Source of the DNA: an uncultured Cocleimonas sp.
GTDB lineage: Bacteria > Pseudomonadota > Gammaproteobacteria > Thiotrichales > Thiotrichaceae
NCBI GenBank assembly: GCA_938041705.1
Contig: CALISP010000299.1
Coordinates: 1-20,080 of the forward strand
DNA length: 20,080 nt
Direction: 5' to 3'
Made by a program: the position numbers and the translations under genes. Each line of letters begins with the position of its first letter. Position 1 is the stretch's first letter. Under the pieces are notes generated by a model, which searched no databases, was not told where the DNA came from, and worked only from the letters and a program-made list of their open reading frames with translations. Below are positions 1-8,909 of this stretch, piece by piece.

Positions 1-2919
1 TTTCACCAGTGCTTCATCGTCTTTCAATGCAATTTCCAGGATTGGAAGATCTAAGTTATCTTGCTTTAAAGTCGCTTTTTCTAAAATTAATCCAGCAAGG
101 TATTCTGCTCGGTATATTGATGGTGATTCTGATTCGATATCAACATTCCAAAACTCTTTTTGTGCATTTAAAACTTCATTGTCAATCGGCTCAATAAAGT
201 CTGTGCCATTGAGGTGAATATTCAGGCGATCATCTTTATGCAGAATACTTAAATCAAGTTCTTGAGTCGTCACACTAAAGCGATGGCGTGGACCTAACTT
301 GATAATTTTCCCACCTTCTTCATAGATTTCGGATTTATCACGTTGGGCACGCAGTGCTTGATCTTTACTATTTTTTAGGCGACTTTCGATGTCATCCGCT
401 TTTACACTATCGTCAATATCGCGCAGTTTTTCGGCGATATCGCGAATCTTTATCACTAAAGGATCAGAGGCGTATAAAGTATTTAGAGCATCAATATCCG
501 ATAGCTTTTTAGTACGACGAGTTAACGATGTAAGAATGCGTTCAGCTGCATCTAATAAGTTTTGTGCGCGGCGTTGACGTTCTGCAATTAATGATTGTTT
601 ATGTGTTTCAAATGTCTCGTAAACTTCATCGCGCTTAGCAATAATGTCAGCAAGAAATTCATCATGCTCACTAAACTGGCCTTCTAGTTCTTCGAGTTGC
701 ACTAATAAACGGTTGAGTTGTTCATCTGCTTTATCTGGCGAGATCGCAAGGCCAACTGCATTAGCAATACTCTGACTAAAGAGTTTAAATTGAACACTAA
801 ACTGAGCTACTGCTTCTGCTGAGCCTAAGTCTTTAAACTTATGGCGCGCTCGCGCCTTGCTTTGATTTAGCTTGGCATAAATACTCGAAATACTTTCGAT
901 GATACGCGTGCGAATCGTGGCATCTTCAACGTGTAAGGTTGAGACTAATTCAGATATTAAATCCAAATCACCAGCCATTTTTTCATAGCTTTCAATGACT
1001 GCTTTTATCTGTACTCTTGTTTTTGTTTGTTCTGATTCGATATCAAGCTTTTTGAGTTTGTCTTGATACGGAATGAGCGATTTTTCTTCCGCTAAGAATT
1101 TGAGCGTGTCTTCGCCTAACTCTTCTTGTTTTTCAATCAAAGCAACTTCCATCACTTTGATGCGCTTTTGATCGATATAACGGTATTCCTTTATGGTTAA
1201 AAGATGTCCGCGTTGTTTGCGAATACCATCTAAAGCGTCAACAAACTCTTCAACGGTATCCCAGCTATCAGACATGAGTTTAGAGAATATATTCGCCTGA
1301 GTCTGTTCCGCTTCTTGCATCGCTTCATCAGCGCGTTGGCGAATGCTTTCTACTTTCTCAAACTCATCAAGCACGAGTTCTGACGTTTTGCTGATCTCTT
1401 GCAAAGTGCTTTTAACTTCAGCAAGTTCAGGCTTATCTAACCAAAAATACGCACTTTGTAATCGTTCATAAGCTTGCGATAAGTCGTTATAAACATTGGA
1501 AGAGGCTGTTTGTTTGTCTATCGAGCGCGAAATACTATAAAGCTCTGAAATACCACGCACTAATTCTGCATTGCCTATATTGGTATAAAAAGAAGCGTTT
1601 GTGTCTACTTTACTGGCGAATTCTTCAGAATAAAAAGAAGTCTGCCACACTTGCATAGGATGAATGCGTGTAGGCTCATCACCTTCAGAACTGAAGATAA
1701 CCATTTTTCCATCTTCGTAAATACTGTAGCCGTGTCCGAATAATGGATTAGCTAAGTCTTTCTCAATCATATTGTATGAGAAGAGTGCAGCTCTGCCTTC
1801 TTCTGGCTCATAGAATACATACAGGATATCTTCACCGTTGGGTGAACGAATACTGCGCTTAAAACGCATATCCTTAGTTTTTTCAACGAAGGTTTTTATC
1901 TCACCATTTTGTAAATAAATTCCGCCAGGGAAAATAATACCGTGATCTTCTGGTAACTGTTGGCAAGACTGCCCAATCGCATCAATACGATTCACTTGAT
2001 TATTTTGTTTATTAAATACCAAATATCGAGTTGTTGATTCTTTGTAAGGTGTGATTTTTAATAATACAAACTTACCTAAATCAGCATAAGCGATGTCTGC
2101 ATCATCGATAGATTGATTTTCTTCATCTACAGGTTCGGCATAAATACCTTTGCCAGTGTCCGTATTGTTTTCGACTTTAATGGTGAGATCACCACCCACA
2201 GTTTCGACAAATACTGTATCGAGAATATTGATGTGAGGATGTCGGCCATTGACCGAATTTTCGCGATTGGTATCAATCCATTCAAAATCAAAAGGTGAGG
2301 GCAGTGCTATATCGTATTCACCACGGTTATCGATGTAAGTAAGATTGTTTTGGTTATCGATTGCCCAGCGGAAAACACGAATGTCCGTAATCTGGTTACC
2401 AATTTGAAATGAGGCTAATAGCTTATTGTCTTTAACAATCAGTTGAATTAATCGTGAATTTTTGTAATAGGTATATAGCTCGTTAAAGTCAGCGGCAAAT
2501 GAAGCTTCGTTTAAAAAGCTCTCTTTTAAAGGAACTGTTTCAAACTCATACTGACCATCTTTCTCTACTAATTTGTAGAGCATAAATACGTCTTCAATAT
2601 GCGTTTCTTTTTTTAGACCGATGAAAACGTTATAGCCAAAAATTAAGGTATCACCGACTTGGGCGATATCTCTAGCGATACAGTTGTTTTCTGTACGTAC
2701 GCGTAAACGGCCAAGCACATTCATTTCTGAGCTGCCAAATTCTACTAGACGATTCTCATTAAGTGTTTTGGTATGAGTTTCTAACGCGTTACCTTGCTGT
2801 TCCAGACGCTTACGAATAATTTCATAAGAACTACTTTCTGAAACGGCTTTATCAATCGCATTACTTTCATTTTTGTCAGTTGTAGCGTTTACAGCTGACG
2901 CGTCAGTTTTATCATTCAT
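1..2919 (-). CDS. DUF3686-type 'DNA repair ATPase', N-terminal part (cut by the window edge)
   Basis: The reading frame is open from an ATG at 2919 to base 1, giving 973 codons without a stop; the 3' end lies outside the window. The protein begins MNDKTDASAVNATTDK, an acidic, probably disordered head. A region of roughly 450 residues follows that reads as a beta-rich repeat fold (for example RLIQLIVKDNKLLASFQI). From about residue 500 to 880 there is a long charged helical or coiled-coil stretch. This order, and the position directly downstream of yqiJ and yqiK homologues, match the DUF3686 proteins usually labelled 'DNA repair ATPase', whose AAA-type ATPase domain is C-terminal. No Walker motif is visible here, which fits the missing C-terminus. 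The gap to the flotillin gene is 62 bases, so co-transcription is likely. There is no signal peptide, so it is probably cytoplasmic. The real substrate of the family is unknown, and the repair label is not supported by anything seen here. Confidence 0.8.
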   Translation of the reverse strand, partial: MNDKTDASAVNATTDKNESNAIDKAVSESSSYEIIRKRLEQQGNALETHTKTLNENRLVEFGSSEMNVLGRLRVRTENNCIARDIAQVGDTLIFGYNVFIGLKKETHIEDVFMLYKLVEKDGQYEFETVPLKESFLNEASFAADFNELYTYYKNSRLIQLIVKDNKLLASFQIGNQITDIRVFRWAIDNQNNLTYIDNRGEYDIALPSPFDFEWIDTNRENSVNGRHPHINILDTVFVETVGGDLTIKVENNTDTGKGIYAEPVDEENQSIDDADIAYADLGKFVLLKITPYKESTTRYLVFNKQNNQVNRIDAIGQSCQQLPEDHGIIFPGGIYLQNGEIKTFVEKTKDMRFKRSIRSPNGEDILYVFYEPEEGRAALFSYNMIEKDLANPLFGHGYSIYEDGKMVIFSSEGDEPTRIHPMQVWQTSFYSEEFASKVDTNASFYTNIGNAELVRGISELYSISRSIDKQTASSNVYNDLSQAYERLQSAYFWLDKPELAEVKSTLQEISKTSELVLDEFEKVESIRQRADEAMQEAEQTQANIFSKLMSDSWDTVEEFVDALDGIRKQRGHLLTIKEYRYIDQKRIKVMEVALIEKQEELGEDTLKFLAEEKSLIPYQDKLKKLDIESEQTKTRVQIKAVIESYEKMAGDLDLISELVSTLHVEDATIRTRIIESISSIYAKLNQSKARARHKFKDLGSAEAVAQFSVQFKLFSQSIANAVGLAISPDKADEQLNRLLVQLEELEGQFSEHDEFLADIIAKRDEVYETFETHKQSLIAERQRRAQNLLDAAERILTSLTRRTKKLSDIDALNTLYASDPLVIKIRDIAEKLRDIDDSVKADDIESRLKNSKDQALRAQRDKSEIYEEGGKIIKLGPRHRFSVTTQELDLSILHKDDRLNIHLNGTDFIEPIDNEVLNAQKEFWNVDIESESPSIYRAEYLAGLILEKATLKQDNLDLPILEIALKDDEALVK

Positions 2920-2981
2920 GGTCAAAGCTCATCAGTAGTAAATAGGCTATTCATCGATTTAATAATCGTTTGTTTAGCTAT

Positions 2982-4838
2982 TTACTTAACAGCAGCTGAT
3001 TTCATATCAAGTAGCTTACCGATGACTGACTCTAGCCCAGGACTTTTATCTAAAACGCCTTCTACTGTTTTACCTAAGCCCAAACCTTTCGTGAATGACT
3101 GAAGATAATCTCCGCCACCGACGATATCAATATTTGCAGTTTCAAGAGCAGTTGCAAGTACCTTAGCTTGGTCATCTGCGATCTCTTTACTTGCATCGAT
3201 TTCTGCTATTGCTTGATCGAAGTCTTTCTCAAGTTGCATGCGGAATTCTTCATGCTCACGTGAATCCGGACTCATGTCGTTCATTGCTTTGAATTTCTCG
3301 ATTAAACCTTCTGCTTCTGCTTTGAATTTCTCTTTCTGAACAAGTGCTGCAGCAAGTCCGATTTTCTCGTTACCCGTTGCTTCAACGTCCATTTTCTCTT
3401 CCATTACTCTAGCTTCTGCTAGACCTTCTTTTTGCAACGCTATAGCCATAACTTCTTTAACTTGTGCATCAGCAAGACCTGGTGCCGCTTGTTCTGCTTG
3501 CGCACCTTCTGCTAATTGCTTCTTCGCATCAGCTTCTTTTGATGCTGCTTCTAGATCTGCTTGAGCAAGAATATTAATTTCTTTAGCTTTATGTGTCGCT
3601 TGTACTTCATCAGCTTGTGCCTGTTTAACCTGCTTAACTAACTCTTCTTCAGCCTGAGCTTCGGCATTGATAATCGTTGCTTGTTTTAAGCGATCTGCTT
3701 CGGCAACGACACGCACTTCTTTGATCTTCTCTTCTTGCTCTGCAACGCTCTTATCAACGATGACACGTTCACGAATCACATTAGCAATTTCTTTTCTTTC
3801 AACTTCAAGTGCTTTTTCTTTCTCGATAATTTGTAGTTCAACTTCACGTTCTTTAGAGACAATTTCTAACTCACGTGCACGTCCAACTTTCTCTTCTTCG
3901 ATCGCAACAGCTCGAAGACGGTTGTTTTCGGAAACTTCCACTTCACGCATTTTGTTTTGTTCCATCACCTGAAGCTCTTCTTCTGTTTTGATGCGAGAGC
4001 GTTCAGATAACAAACGCTGCTCTTCTTGGACTTTGATTGTTTCAGCTTCTTCGCGTGCCTGAATCGTCTCAACTTCACGCTTTTGTCTTGCTACTGCGTC
4101 AGATTCCTGGCGTTCAAGCTCAAGCATTGCTTCGCGGGTTTCTACGTTTTTCTTAGTGATTGCAAGCTCTTCATTTCGGGATAATTCGTTAGTACTCACG
4201 TTTTGAATTGCGGTTAATTGAGTGATTTTGCGGATACCCTCAGCATCTAAAATATTTTGTGGGTCTAGATGAGTCATTGGCGTTTGTTCAAGATAATCAA
4301 TCGCCACGTCTTCTAAAACATATCCGTTTAAATCGTTACCAATCACTTCAATAATACTGTCGCGGAACGCAATACGGTTTTCGAAAAGAGTGACGAAGTC
4401 CATATTCTTGCCGACTGTTTTTAGTGCTTCAGAGAATTTAGCGTTGAATAATTCATGTACTGCATCTCTATCTGATGCACGTTGTACACCAATTGATTTT
4501 GCAACTTTCAGGACGTCCTGTTGGGTCTCATTTACGCGCATATAAAAGGCAACGATGATGTCTGCTCTGATATTGTCTTTACAGATCAAACCATCTTTAT
4601 TCTTTCGATCAACTTCTAAAGTAATCAATGAGATTTTCATCAATTCTTTTTTATTGATAACAGGCCAAACGATGCCGCCGGTAAATTTAACTTTAGGTGT
4701 AGCAGACATGTCATTGATGATCAACGCCCAACCTTGAGGAACCTTAATATAAAAGCGTGCAAATGCGATTAAGATAATTAAGACGAGGATTGCAATAATT
4801 GCAATAGCGACGAATGTGAAAATACTAAGTGAGCCCAT
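2982..4838 (-). CDS. yqiK: Flotillin family protein, YqiK-like
   Basis: This 618-residue protein has one N-terminal membrane helix (about 6-28), an SPFH/band-7 domain starting near FYIKVPQGWALI and running to about residue 200, and a very long Glu/Ala/Lys/Gln-rich coiled coil (about 215-560). A Gly-rich tail follows (DIVGGGDYLQSFTKGLGLGK). This is the bacterial flotillin layout, and the length fits YqiK rather than the shorter FloA. Flotillins oligomerise at the inner membrane and organise membrane microdomains. The start is supported by AGGAAA about 8 bases upstream of the ATG. It lies 80 bases downstream of the yqiJ homologue and 62 bases upstream of the DUF3686 ATPase gene, all on one strand, so the three form a likely operon. 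The coiled coil is exceptionally rich in alternating E and A/V heptads, so antisense frames over it are long but meaningless. Confidence 0.92.
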   Translation of the reverse strand: MGSLSIFTFVAIAIIAILVLIILIAFARFYIKVPQGWALIINDMSATPKVKFTGGIVWPVINKKELMKISLITLEVDRKNKDGLICKDNIRADIIVAFYMRVNETQQDVLKVAKSIGVQRASDRDAVHELFNAKFSEALKTVGKNMDFVTLFENRIAFRDSIIEVIGNDLNGYVLEDVAIDYLEQTPMTHLDPQNILDAEGIRKITQLTAIQNVSTNELSRNEELAITKKNVETREAMLELERQESDAVARQKREVETIQAREEAETIKVQEEQRLLSERSRIKTEEELQVMEQNKMREVEVSENNRLRAVAIEEEKVGRARELEIVSKEREVELQIIEKEKALEVERKEIANVIRERVIVDKSVAEQEEKIKEVRVVAEADRLKQATIINAEAQAEEELVKQVKQAQADEVQATHKAKEINILAQADLEAASKEADAKKQLAEGAQAEQAAPGLADAQVKEVMAIALQKEGLAEARVMEEKMDVEATGNEKIGLAAALVQKEKFKAEAEGLIEKFKAMNDMSPDSREHEEFRMQLEKDFDQAIAEIDASKEIADDQAKVLATALETANIDIVGGGDYLQSFTKGLGLGKTVEGVLDKSPGLESVIGKLLDMKSAAVK

Positions 4839-4918
4839 TTTTATATTTCCTGTAGTTTTAACAATTTATTAGAATTATTTTTTTAATATATTATGTAACG
4901 TAATTTTTTGAATGCTTG

Positions 4919-5545
4919 TTATGTTCTTGGCCTAACCTGATATGTGTTTTCTTCAGCAAGATACTCAGTGATAACTACGCTATCACCGCGTTTTAAGTCA
5001 TTAGGTTCTTCAGCGCGTACCTTCAGAATAAGATTTGCACCCTGATCATCGATTTCAGCATCACCAAAATTAATCGTTACTTTATTAGTGCGAATAGTGG
5101 CAAGATGTCCAATAAGAGAATCAGCATTTCGACCTTCACCATCTTCTTTTAATTTTTTAAAAAAAGGCTTTAATGGTGTACAGAGGACTCCTACGATAGG
5201 TGCTGAAACAAGCGGAGCTAAGATAATTAGCCAAAGGCCAACAAATACTTCAACTAGACCCTCTGGGATTTTATCTTGATAGAAATGGACAACAAGAAAG
5301 CAAATAGCCCAAGAAAAGAAGATAATAAAAGAGATACTGATGGTTAACGGAATTCCGTCAAGCTTAAATTTGTTCATCCAGCCTGAGCTATCAGTCACTT
5401 CTGGAGCCTCTAACTCTGCGCCATCAGCAACTTCAAGGTCCGCTAAGCCTAGGCTTGAAGCCAACCAATAGAGAATTGTTAAACCGAGTAAGCCCGTATA
5501 GAAAAGAGTCGGGAAAGACAAAATATTATTAATAAAATCAGTCAT
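4919..5545 (-). CDS. yqiJ: YqiJ-like membrane protein with C-terminal OB fold (NfeD-like)
   Basis: This 208-residue integral membrane protein has hydrophobic segments at about 12-32, 65-88 and 96-122. A soluble C-terminal domain (about 142-206) follows, with the short beta pattern of an OB fold: SLIGHLATIRTNKV, then a turn, ANLILKVRAE, and RGDSVVITEYL. This is the YqiJ arrangement, related to NfeD proteins, which are typical partners of flotillins. Family knowledge suggests that the OB domain sits in the cytoplasm and helps assemble or position the flotillin; this is inferred, not shown. It is the first gene of the predicted yqiJ-yqiK-ATPase operon. The Shine-Dalgarno before the ATG is weak (CTGGAC). 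The upstream gap is long and holds two inverted repeats and a G-run motif, so regulation is probably focused there. Confidence 0.9.
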   Translation of the reverse strand: MTDFINNILSFPTLFYTGLLGLTILYWLASSLGLADLEVADGAELEAPEVTDSSGWMNKFKLDGIPLTISISFIIFFSWAICFLVVHFYQDKIPEGLVEVFVGLWLIILAPLVSAPIVGVLCTPLKPFFKKLKEDGEGRNADSLIGHLATIRTNKVTINFGDAEIDDQGANLILKVRAEEPNDLKRGDSVVITEYLAEENTYQVRPRT

Positions 5546-5752
5546 ATCGTCCAGTTGAATGAGTTAGATTCGTGAAAAAGAGAACAAGAAATTAATCTTA
5601 TTGGTCAATGGTAAAGATTTGAAATTTCCGTTACGTATTTTTTATTTTAATATTCGAAAATTTTATCACTAATAACTTGAACGCAAGGTTAATGTGACTG
5701 TTGAAATACCAATGAATGGAGTCGGGTTAGGATGAGATAAATGTAATGTATT

Positions 5753-5781
5753 TCAATACTTACGTAAAAGTTAAGTATTGA
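5753..5781. repeat. 10-bp perfect inverted repeat
   Basis: TCAATACTTA (5753-5762) is the exact reverse complement of TAAGTATTGA (5772-5781), with a 9-base loop. It lies about 210 bases upstream of the yqiJ start. It has no T-run after it on either strand, so an operator or mRNA leader structure is likelier than a terminator. Confidence 0.5.
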
Positions 5782-5807
5782 TTTCAACAAATGATTATAT
5801 TTGCATA

Positions 5808-5848
5808 AATAACAATACGTTTTTACACAATAAAAACGTATTGTTATT
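5808..5848. repeat. 18-bp perfect inverted repeat, 5-base loop
   Basis: The arm AATAACAATACGTTTTTA (5808-5825) and its exact reverse complement (5831-5848) flank the loop CACAA. All 18 pairs match, which is far beyond chance in 366 bases even in AT-rich DNA. It lies 64-104 bases downstream of the 121-residue membrane protein gene and about 260 bases upstream of yqiJ. The stem is A/T-rich with no clear T-run after it on the minus strand, so it is not a textbook terminator. A regulator binding site, an attenuator or a weak terminator are all possible. Confidence 0.65.
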
Positions 5849-5850
5849 CA

Positions 5851-5866
5851 AAAAGTAGGGGGGTGT
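5851..5866 (-). promoter_or_regulatory. G-run motif, copy 1 (ahead of the flotillin operon)
   Basis: AAAAGTAGGGGGGTGT on the plus strand, or ACACCCCCCTACTTTT as read by the minus-strand genes. It is one of three near-identical copies in the gaps of this minus-strand gene run. Here it abuts the 18-bp inverted repeat and lies about 305 bases upstream of the yqiJ start and 46 bases downstream of the preceding stop codon. I do not recognise the binding factor. Confidence 0.5.
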
Positions 5867-5911
5867 TGTTTTTTAGATGTTATTAAAAAAGCGTATTTAT
5901 TTGGACTGTAA

Positions 5912-6277
5912 TTAAGAGTTCTTAGGAGGATATAGCGATCTAAGAAATAGGCCTAGTCCACCAAAAGCGAGTACGACAATAACAATCAAATCAAATGCAG
6001 ACATATGTTTCATCGAAAAATTTATATTTGAAATAACACCGAATATGAAAGCGGCTAATGATCCACCGGTTAAAAACCATCCGATATAATTTTTTGAATT
6101 GAAAAACAGCATACCTACGCCGAAAATAAAGGGAATCATTATCATGCCGCTAGTAACGCTAAGGCCACCCATTGAGTAAAGACTATGGCCAAAATTGAAA
6201 TGGGATCTCACAACGATTGCATTTAGTAGCATATAAAAGCCCGTACACATCATTACAAAACCAATTAAAAAAGGCAT
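5912..6277 (-). CDS. Small four-helix membrane protein, function unknown
   Basis: This 121-residue protein is nearly all hydrophobic. It has likely membrane helices at about 3-23, 42-60, 63-83 and 93-112, short polar connections and a C-terminal tail ending LYPPKNS. I do not recognise a named family. The start is secure because GGAGG lies 4 bases before the ATG (6282-6286), the strongest ribosome site on this strand in the window. It stands between the glycosidase-like paralogues and the flotillin operon, in the same orientation, with a G-run motif on each side. That suggests co-regulation with them and a role in the inner membrane, perhaps as a partner of the flotillin system. The role is inferred from position only. 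Confidence 0.75.
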   Translation of the reverse strand: MPFLIGFVMMCTGFYMLLNAIVVRSHFNFGHSLYSMGGLSVTSGMIMIPFIFGVGMLFFNSKNYIGWFLTGGSLAAFIFGVISNINFSMKHMSAFDLIVIVVLAFGGLGLFLRSLYPPKNS

Positions 6278-6281
6278 TAAG

Positions 6282-6286
6282 CCTCC
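6282..6286 (-). promoter_or_regulatory. Consensus ribosome binding site
   Basis: CCTCC on the plus strand reads GGAGG on the minus strand, four bases before the ATG at 6277. It fixes the start of the 121-residue membrane protein and predicts strong translation, in contrast with the poor sites of its two larger neighbours. Confidence 0.75.
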
Positions 6287-6436
6287 ATCTGTTCCACCTG
6301 CACCACGTATAATATTCCCCTTTAAAAATGATTTGATCTTGTGTTTCTATTATAGAGCTTACACCTCAGAGTATAAAACAACTTAGATAGTCGGTATAAG
6401 TTATAAACTGGTCTTTAGAATGTATTAAAACATGCT

Positions 6437-6453
6437 AAAAGTAGGGGGGGTGT
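6437..6453 (-). promoter_or_regulatory. G-run motif, copy 2 (ahead of the 121-residue membrane protein)
   Basis: AAAAGTAGGGGGGGTGT on the plus strand, with seven G rather than six. It lies 27 bases downstream of the stop of the 775-residue gene and 160 bases upstream of the membrane protein start. The flanking CTAAAAG is shared with copy 3; beyond that the surroundings differ, so the repeat is the motif itself and not a duplicated block. Confidence 0.5.
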
Positions 6454-6480
6454 CCTTATAAATCAAATAAACACAGTGCG

Positions 6481-8808
6481 TTAATTGTTACTTAATATAA
6501 CTTTAGGCAAAGGTTTGTTAGTATCTGCCCAATAAAGTGTTTTACTTCCTTTTATATCTTCATCCACATCAACTACTTTAATATTTACACCAATTTTACT
6601 GCCGTTAGTTGCGAAGCTTTTTTTATCTGTGAAAATGTTCTTCCAAGGTATGGCTGCATTGAGTAAGTAGCCTGTATCTGTTTTTATCAGATGGGTTTGT
6701 GAACCAAGTCGGTCAAATGGCGTGAAAGTAAATACTTTTACAGCAGCGAGTTCTTCTTTCTTTTCTTTGCTAACAGTAGATTCTTGCTCTTTATTAGTAT
6801 CTAAAGTCAAAGTCAGTTCATCACCTTTTTGAATATCGTTGTCTTTTACTGAAAAGCTAAAATAGAGGTGCTTAGAATCCCAGTTTGCTTGCCATTTTGT
6901 GCTGATGTCAGAATCACTTATGTTGGCCAATCTGGATGGCAACTTTTGGCTTTGATCCATATTCCAAATCATTTGTGGGTTCTTCGCATAAGGTATTTTG
7001 AGCTCTTCTTTCTCTTGAGGAAGTATTGACTGTGTTGAAGCGTTATTTGAGATTTCAGGATTTAGGCTCTTTTCTAAATAACGTAATAATGAATCATATT
7101 TAGGAGCATCAGATCGAGCTTGGCGAATGTGTTCTTTCACTCCCCAGCTTCCATACCAGCTATAAATTCTGGGTGCACTAAACGCTACAAATAACTTTCC
7201 TCCAGCGCGTTTCCATTCACTCATCAATTCGTCGTAAACAATTCCCATGCGTGGATCACGATTAGCTGCATAGAGTAAAGGATTGGGATGTTGGTCGACC
7301 TTTCTTGTATCCCAATCGACCAAATGTTGTCCGCCTTCATAAGCGAGTAAATCTACACCAAATGAAGTGGCAACTTTCTCTTGCTTTTTGATATAAGAAA
7401 TTATGGTTTTCATGCCCCATTTAGAGCTTTTATCCATCATTGCTTTAAATACATCATCAACATTATTAGCTTTGCGTAATACTTCTGGATGAGCAGAAAC
7501 ATAAGGACCAATGGCAATAGCATCGGTGTGCTTATAGGCGTCATCAAAGGCGAGTATTTGGCTTGACATGTTTTGGTTGCTCGCCCAGCTTCCCATAGTG
7601 CGAACTAATTGCTCAGTGCCATTGAAGGCGTCTTCCCAAATTTTAAATACTTCAACACTGCGACGTGAATACCATTTATAACCTGCAGGTGATTTTTTCT
7701 TATCAAGCTTAGCAGCTAAGCCTTGTTCGATAGCATAATCATGATGAATGAAAATAGGGTTCCAAACTTCATTACTGTATTCAATATAAACTTTTAAATT
7801 AGGATCAAGGTTCGCTTTTACATATTCAGCGAATTTACGCATGTAATCATCATTGGCTTTATATGGCATGGAGAACCAAGGATGAGCTTTGACTTGATTG
7901 GCTAAAGCCACCATCACTTCGACAGGTGCGCCACGAGAATACAAACCAGCACGCCCGCCCCAAGTAGCTTTATCGGGTGTGTTACGAGTTGACCATTTCT
8001 CTACTGGGTTACGTGTCATACCTTGCATATTCATAAAGCGTATTACTTGGAAGTCCTTCATAAAATCTAAATAATCTGGATTGAAAATAAGAGTATCGTT
8101 ATTCTCATCAAAGGCTAGATATTGTCCTTTGTCGTCTTGTGAGCTGTTGCAGTCTTCAGGACTTTTGACTTTGATATGCGGTTTGCCTTTGCAAATACCA
8201 CCTTCAGGTAAAATGCGAATATTTTTAATGTAGTTATCTTTGGTGGTTTTCTTAATAAACAGTGAGGCGTTTAAGATACTGTCTTTTCCTGCTTTTATTT
8301 CAATCACATCACGATTAGGTCGATGCACAATCAGTCGTGCATCATTACCATAAAAAAGCTCTCCTTCGCCATCATACAAGACAGTATAAAAACCATCTTC
8401 TATAGTGCCTTCAGGTAAGCGATTGAGGAACTTAGTACCTGCTTGACCACCATTTAAATCAGTAGGCCAGCCATATTTGTCATATTCGACTTCTTTGCTG
8501 CTGCCCCAAGGAACAGTTTCAGCAAATGGAATGGCAGATTTGAAAAGGTTTAAGAATTGTATACTCGAGGTATCTTCACGAACATCAGCTGTATTGATAC
8601 CAAGGAATATTTCGTTTTTGGACGTTGCTTGATTGTCATTGTCTTGCTTTTTTTTAGTTTTAATAGACGCAAGTTCATTAACACTGGGTGGTTTTGCGGC
8701 GGGTGTATACCAGTTTTTATACAATTGATATCGATGGTTTAAATAGCCGCCAGCAAATAGCGTTGCTATGAATATTGCTGATAAAGCTATGATTTTAATA
8801 AATTTCAT
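6481..8808 (-). CDS. Membrane-anchored clan GH-A-like glycosidase with C-terminal CBM9-like domain
   Basis: This 775-residue protein has a Lys-flanked hydrophobic N-terminal segment (about 5-23) with no clear cleavage site, so it is probably anchored in the inner membrane and faces the periplasm. A domain at about 65-580 starts IFLGINTADV. It carries YIEYSNEVWN (N346, E347) and LLAYEGGQHL (E491). An Asn-Glu pair followed about 145 residues later by a second Glu is the signature of retaining clan GH-A barrels, with E347 as acid/base and E491 as nucleophile. Residues about 605-775 resemble a CBM9-like sugar-binding beta sandwich (TKWQANWDSKHLYFSF, then NAAIPW). Such proteins are often labelled 'cellulose-binding'. 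The substrate cannot be read from sequence; an exopolysaccharide is plausible. It is a paralogue of the next gene upstream (8978-11614), with whole blocks shared. No good Shine-Dalgarno precedes the ATG. Confidence 0.75.
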   Translation of the reverse strand: MKFIKIIALSAIFIATLFAGGYLNHRYQLYKNWYTPAAKPPSVNELASIKTKKKQDNDNQATSKNEIFLGINTADVREDTSSIQFLNLFKSAIPFAETVPWGSSKEVEYDKYGWPTDLNGGQAGTKFLNRLPEGTIEDGFYTVLYDGEGELFYGNDARLIVHRPNRDVIEIKAGKDSILNASLFIKKTTKDNYIKNIRILPEGGICKGKPHIKVKSPEDCNSSQDDKGQYLAFDENNDTLIFNPDYLDFMKDFQVIRFMNMQGMTRNPVEKWSTRNTPDKATWGGRAGLYSRGAPVEVMVALANQVKAHPWFSMPYKANDDYMRKFAEYVKANLDPNLKVYIEYSNEVWNPIFIHHDYAIEQGLAAKLDKKKSPAGYKWYSRRSVEVFKIWEDAFNGTEQLVRTMGSWASNQNMSSQILAFDDAYKHTDAIAIGPYVSAHPEVLRKANNVDDVFKAMMDKSSKWGMKTIISYIKKQEKVATSFGVDLLAYEGGQHLVDWDTRKVDQHPNPLLYAANRDPRMGIVYDELMSEWKRAGGKLFVAFSAPRIYSWYGSWGVKEHIRQARSDAPKYDSLLRYLEKSLNPEISNNASTQSILPQEKEELKIPYAKNPQMIWNMDQSQKLPSRLANISDSDISTKWQANWDSKHLYFSFSVKDNDIQKGDELTLTLDTNKEQESTVSKEKKEELAAVKVFTFTPFDRLGSQTHLIKTDTGYLLNAAIPWKNIFTDKKSFATNGSKIGVNIKVVDVDEDIKGSKTLYWADTNKPLPKVILSNN

Positions 8809-8909
8809 ACAGTGATTTTAACCACAAGTGTGAGTGGAAAACAGTCAATGCTAATAAATAATTGAATAACTCATTTTAGAAAAAAAAGGTAAATACTCTA
8901 ATTATTACT

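Larger units (their letters stand above)
5546..5911. other. 366-base intergenic leader of the flotillin operon
   Basis: No gene is seen here. Going leftward (the direction of transcription) from the stop of the 121-residue membrane protein gene, the region holds a G-run motif (5851-5866), a perfect 18-base-pair inverted repeat (5808-5848), a second inverted repeat (5753-5781) and then about 200 bases of AT-rich DNA before the yqiJ start. A weak sigma70-like pair on the minus strand (TTGCGT and TAAAAT around 5650-5690) has only a 15-base spacer and is not convincing. Confidence 0.6.

Noticed and set aside
3667..3972. Ser/Arg-rich plus-strand frame
   Set aside because: It mirrors the Glu/Ala/Lys coiled coil of the flotillin on the other strand and has no independent support.
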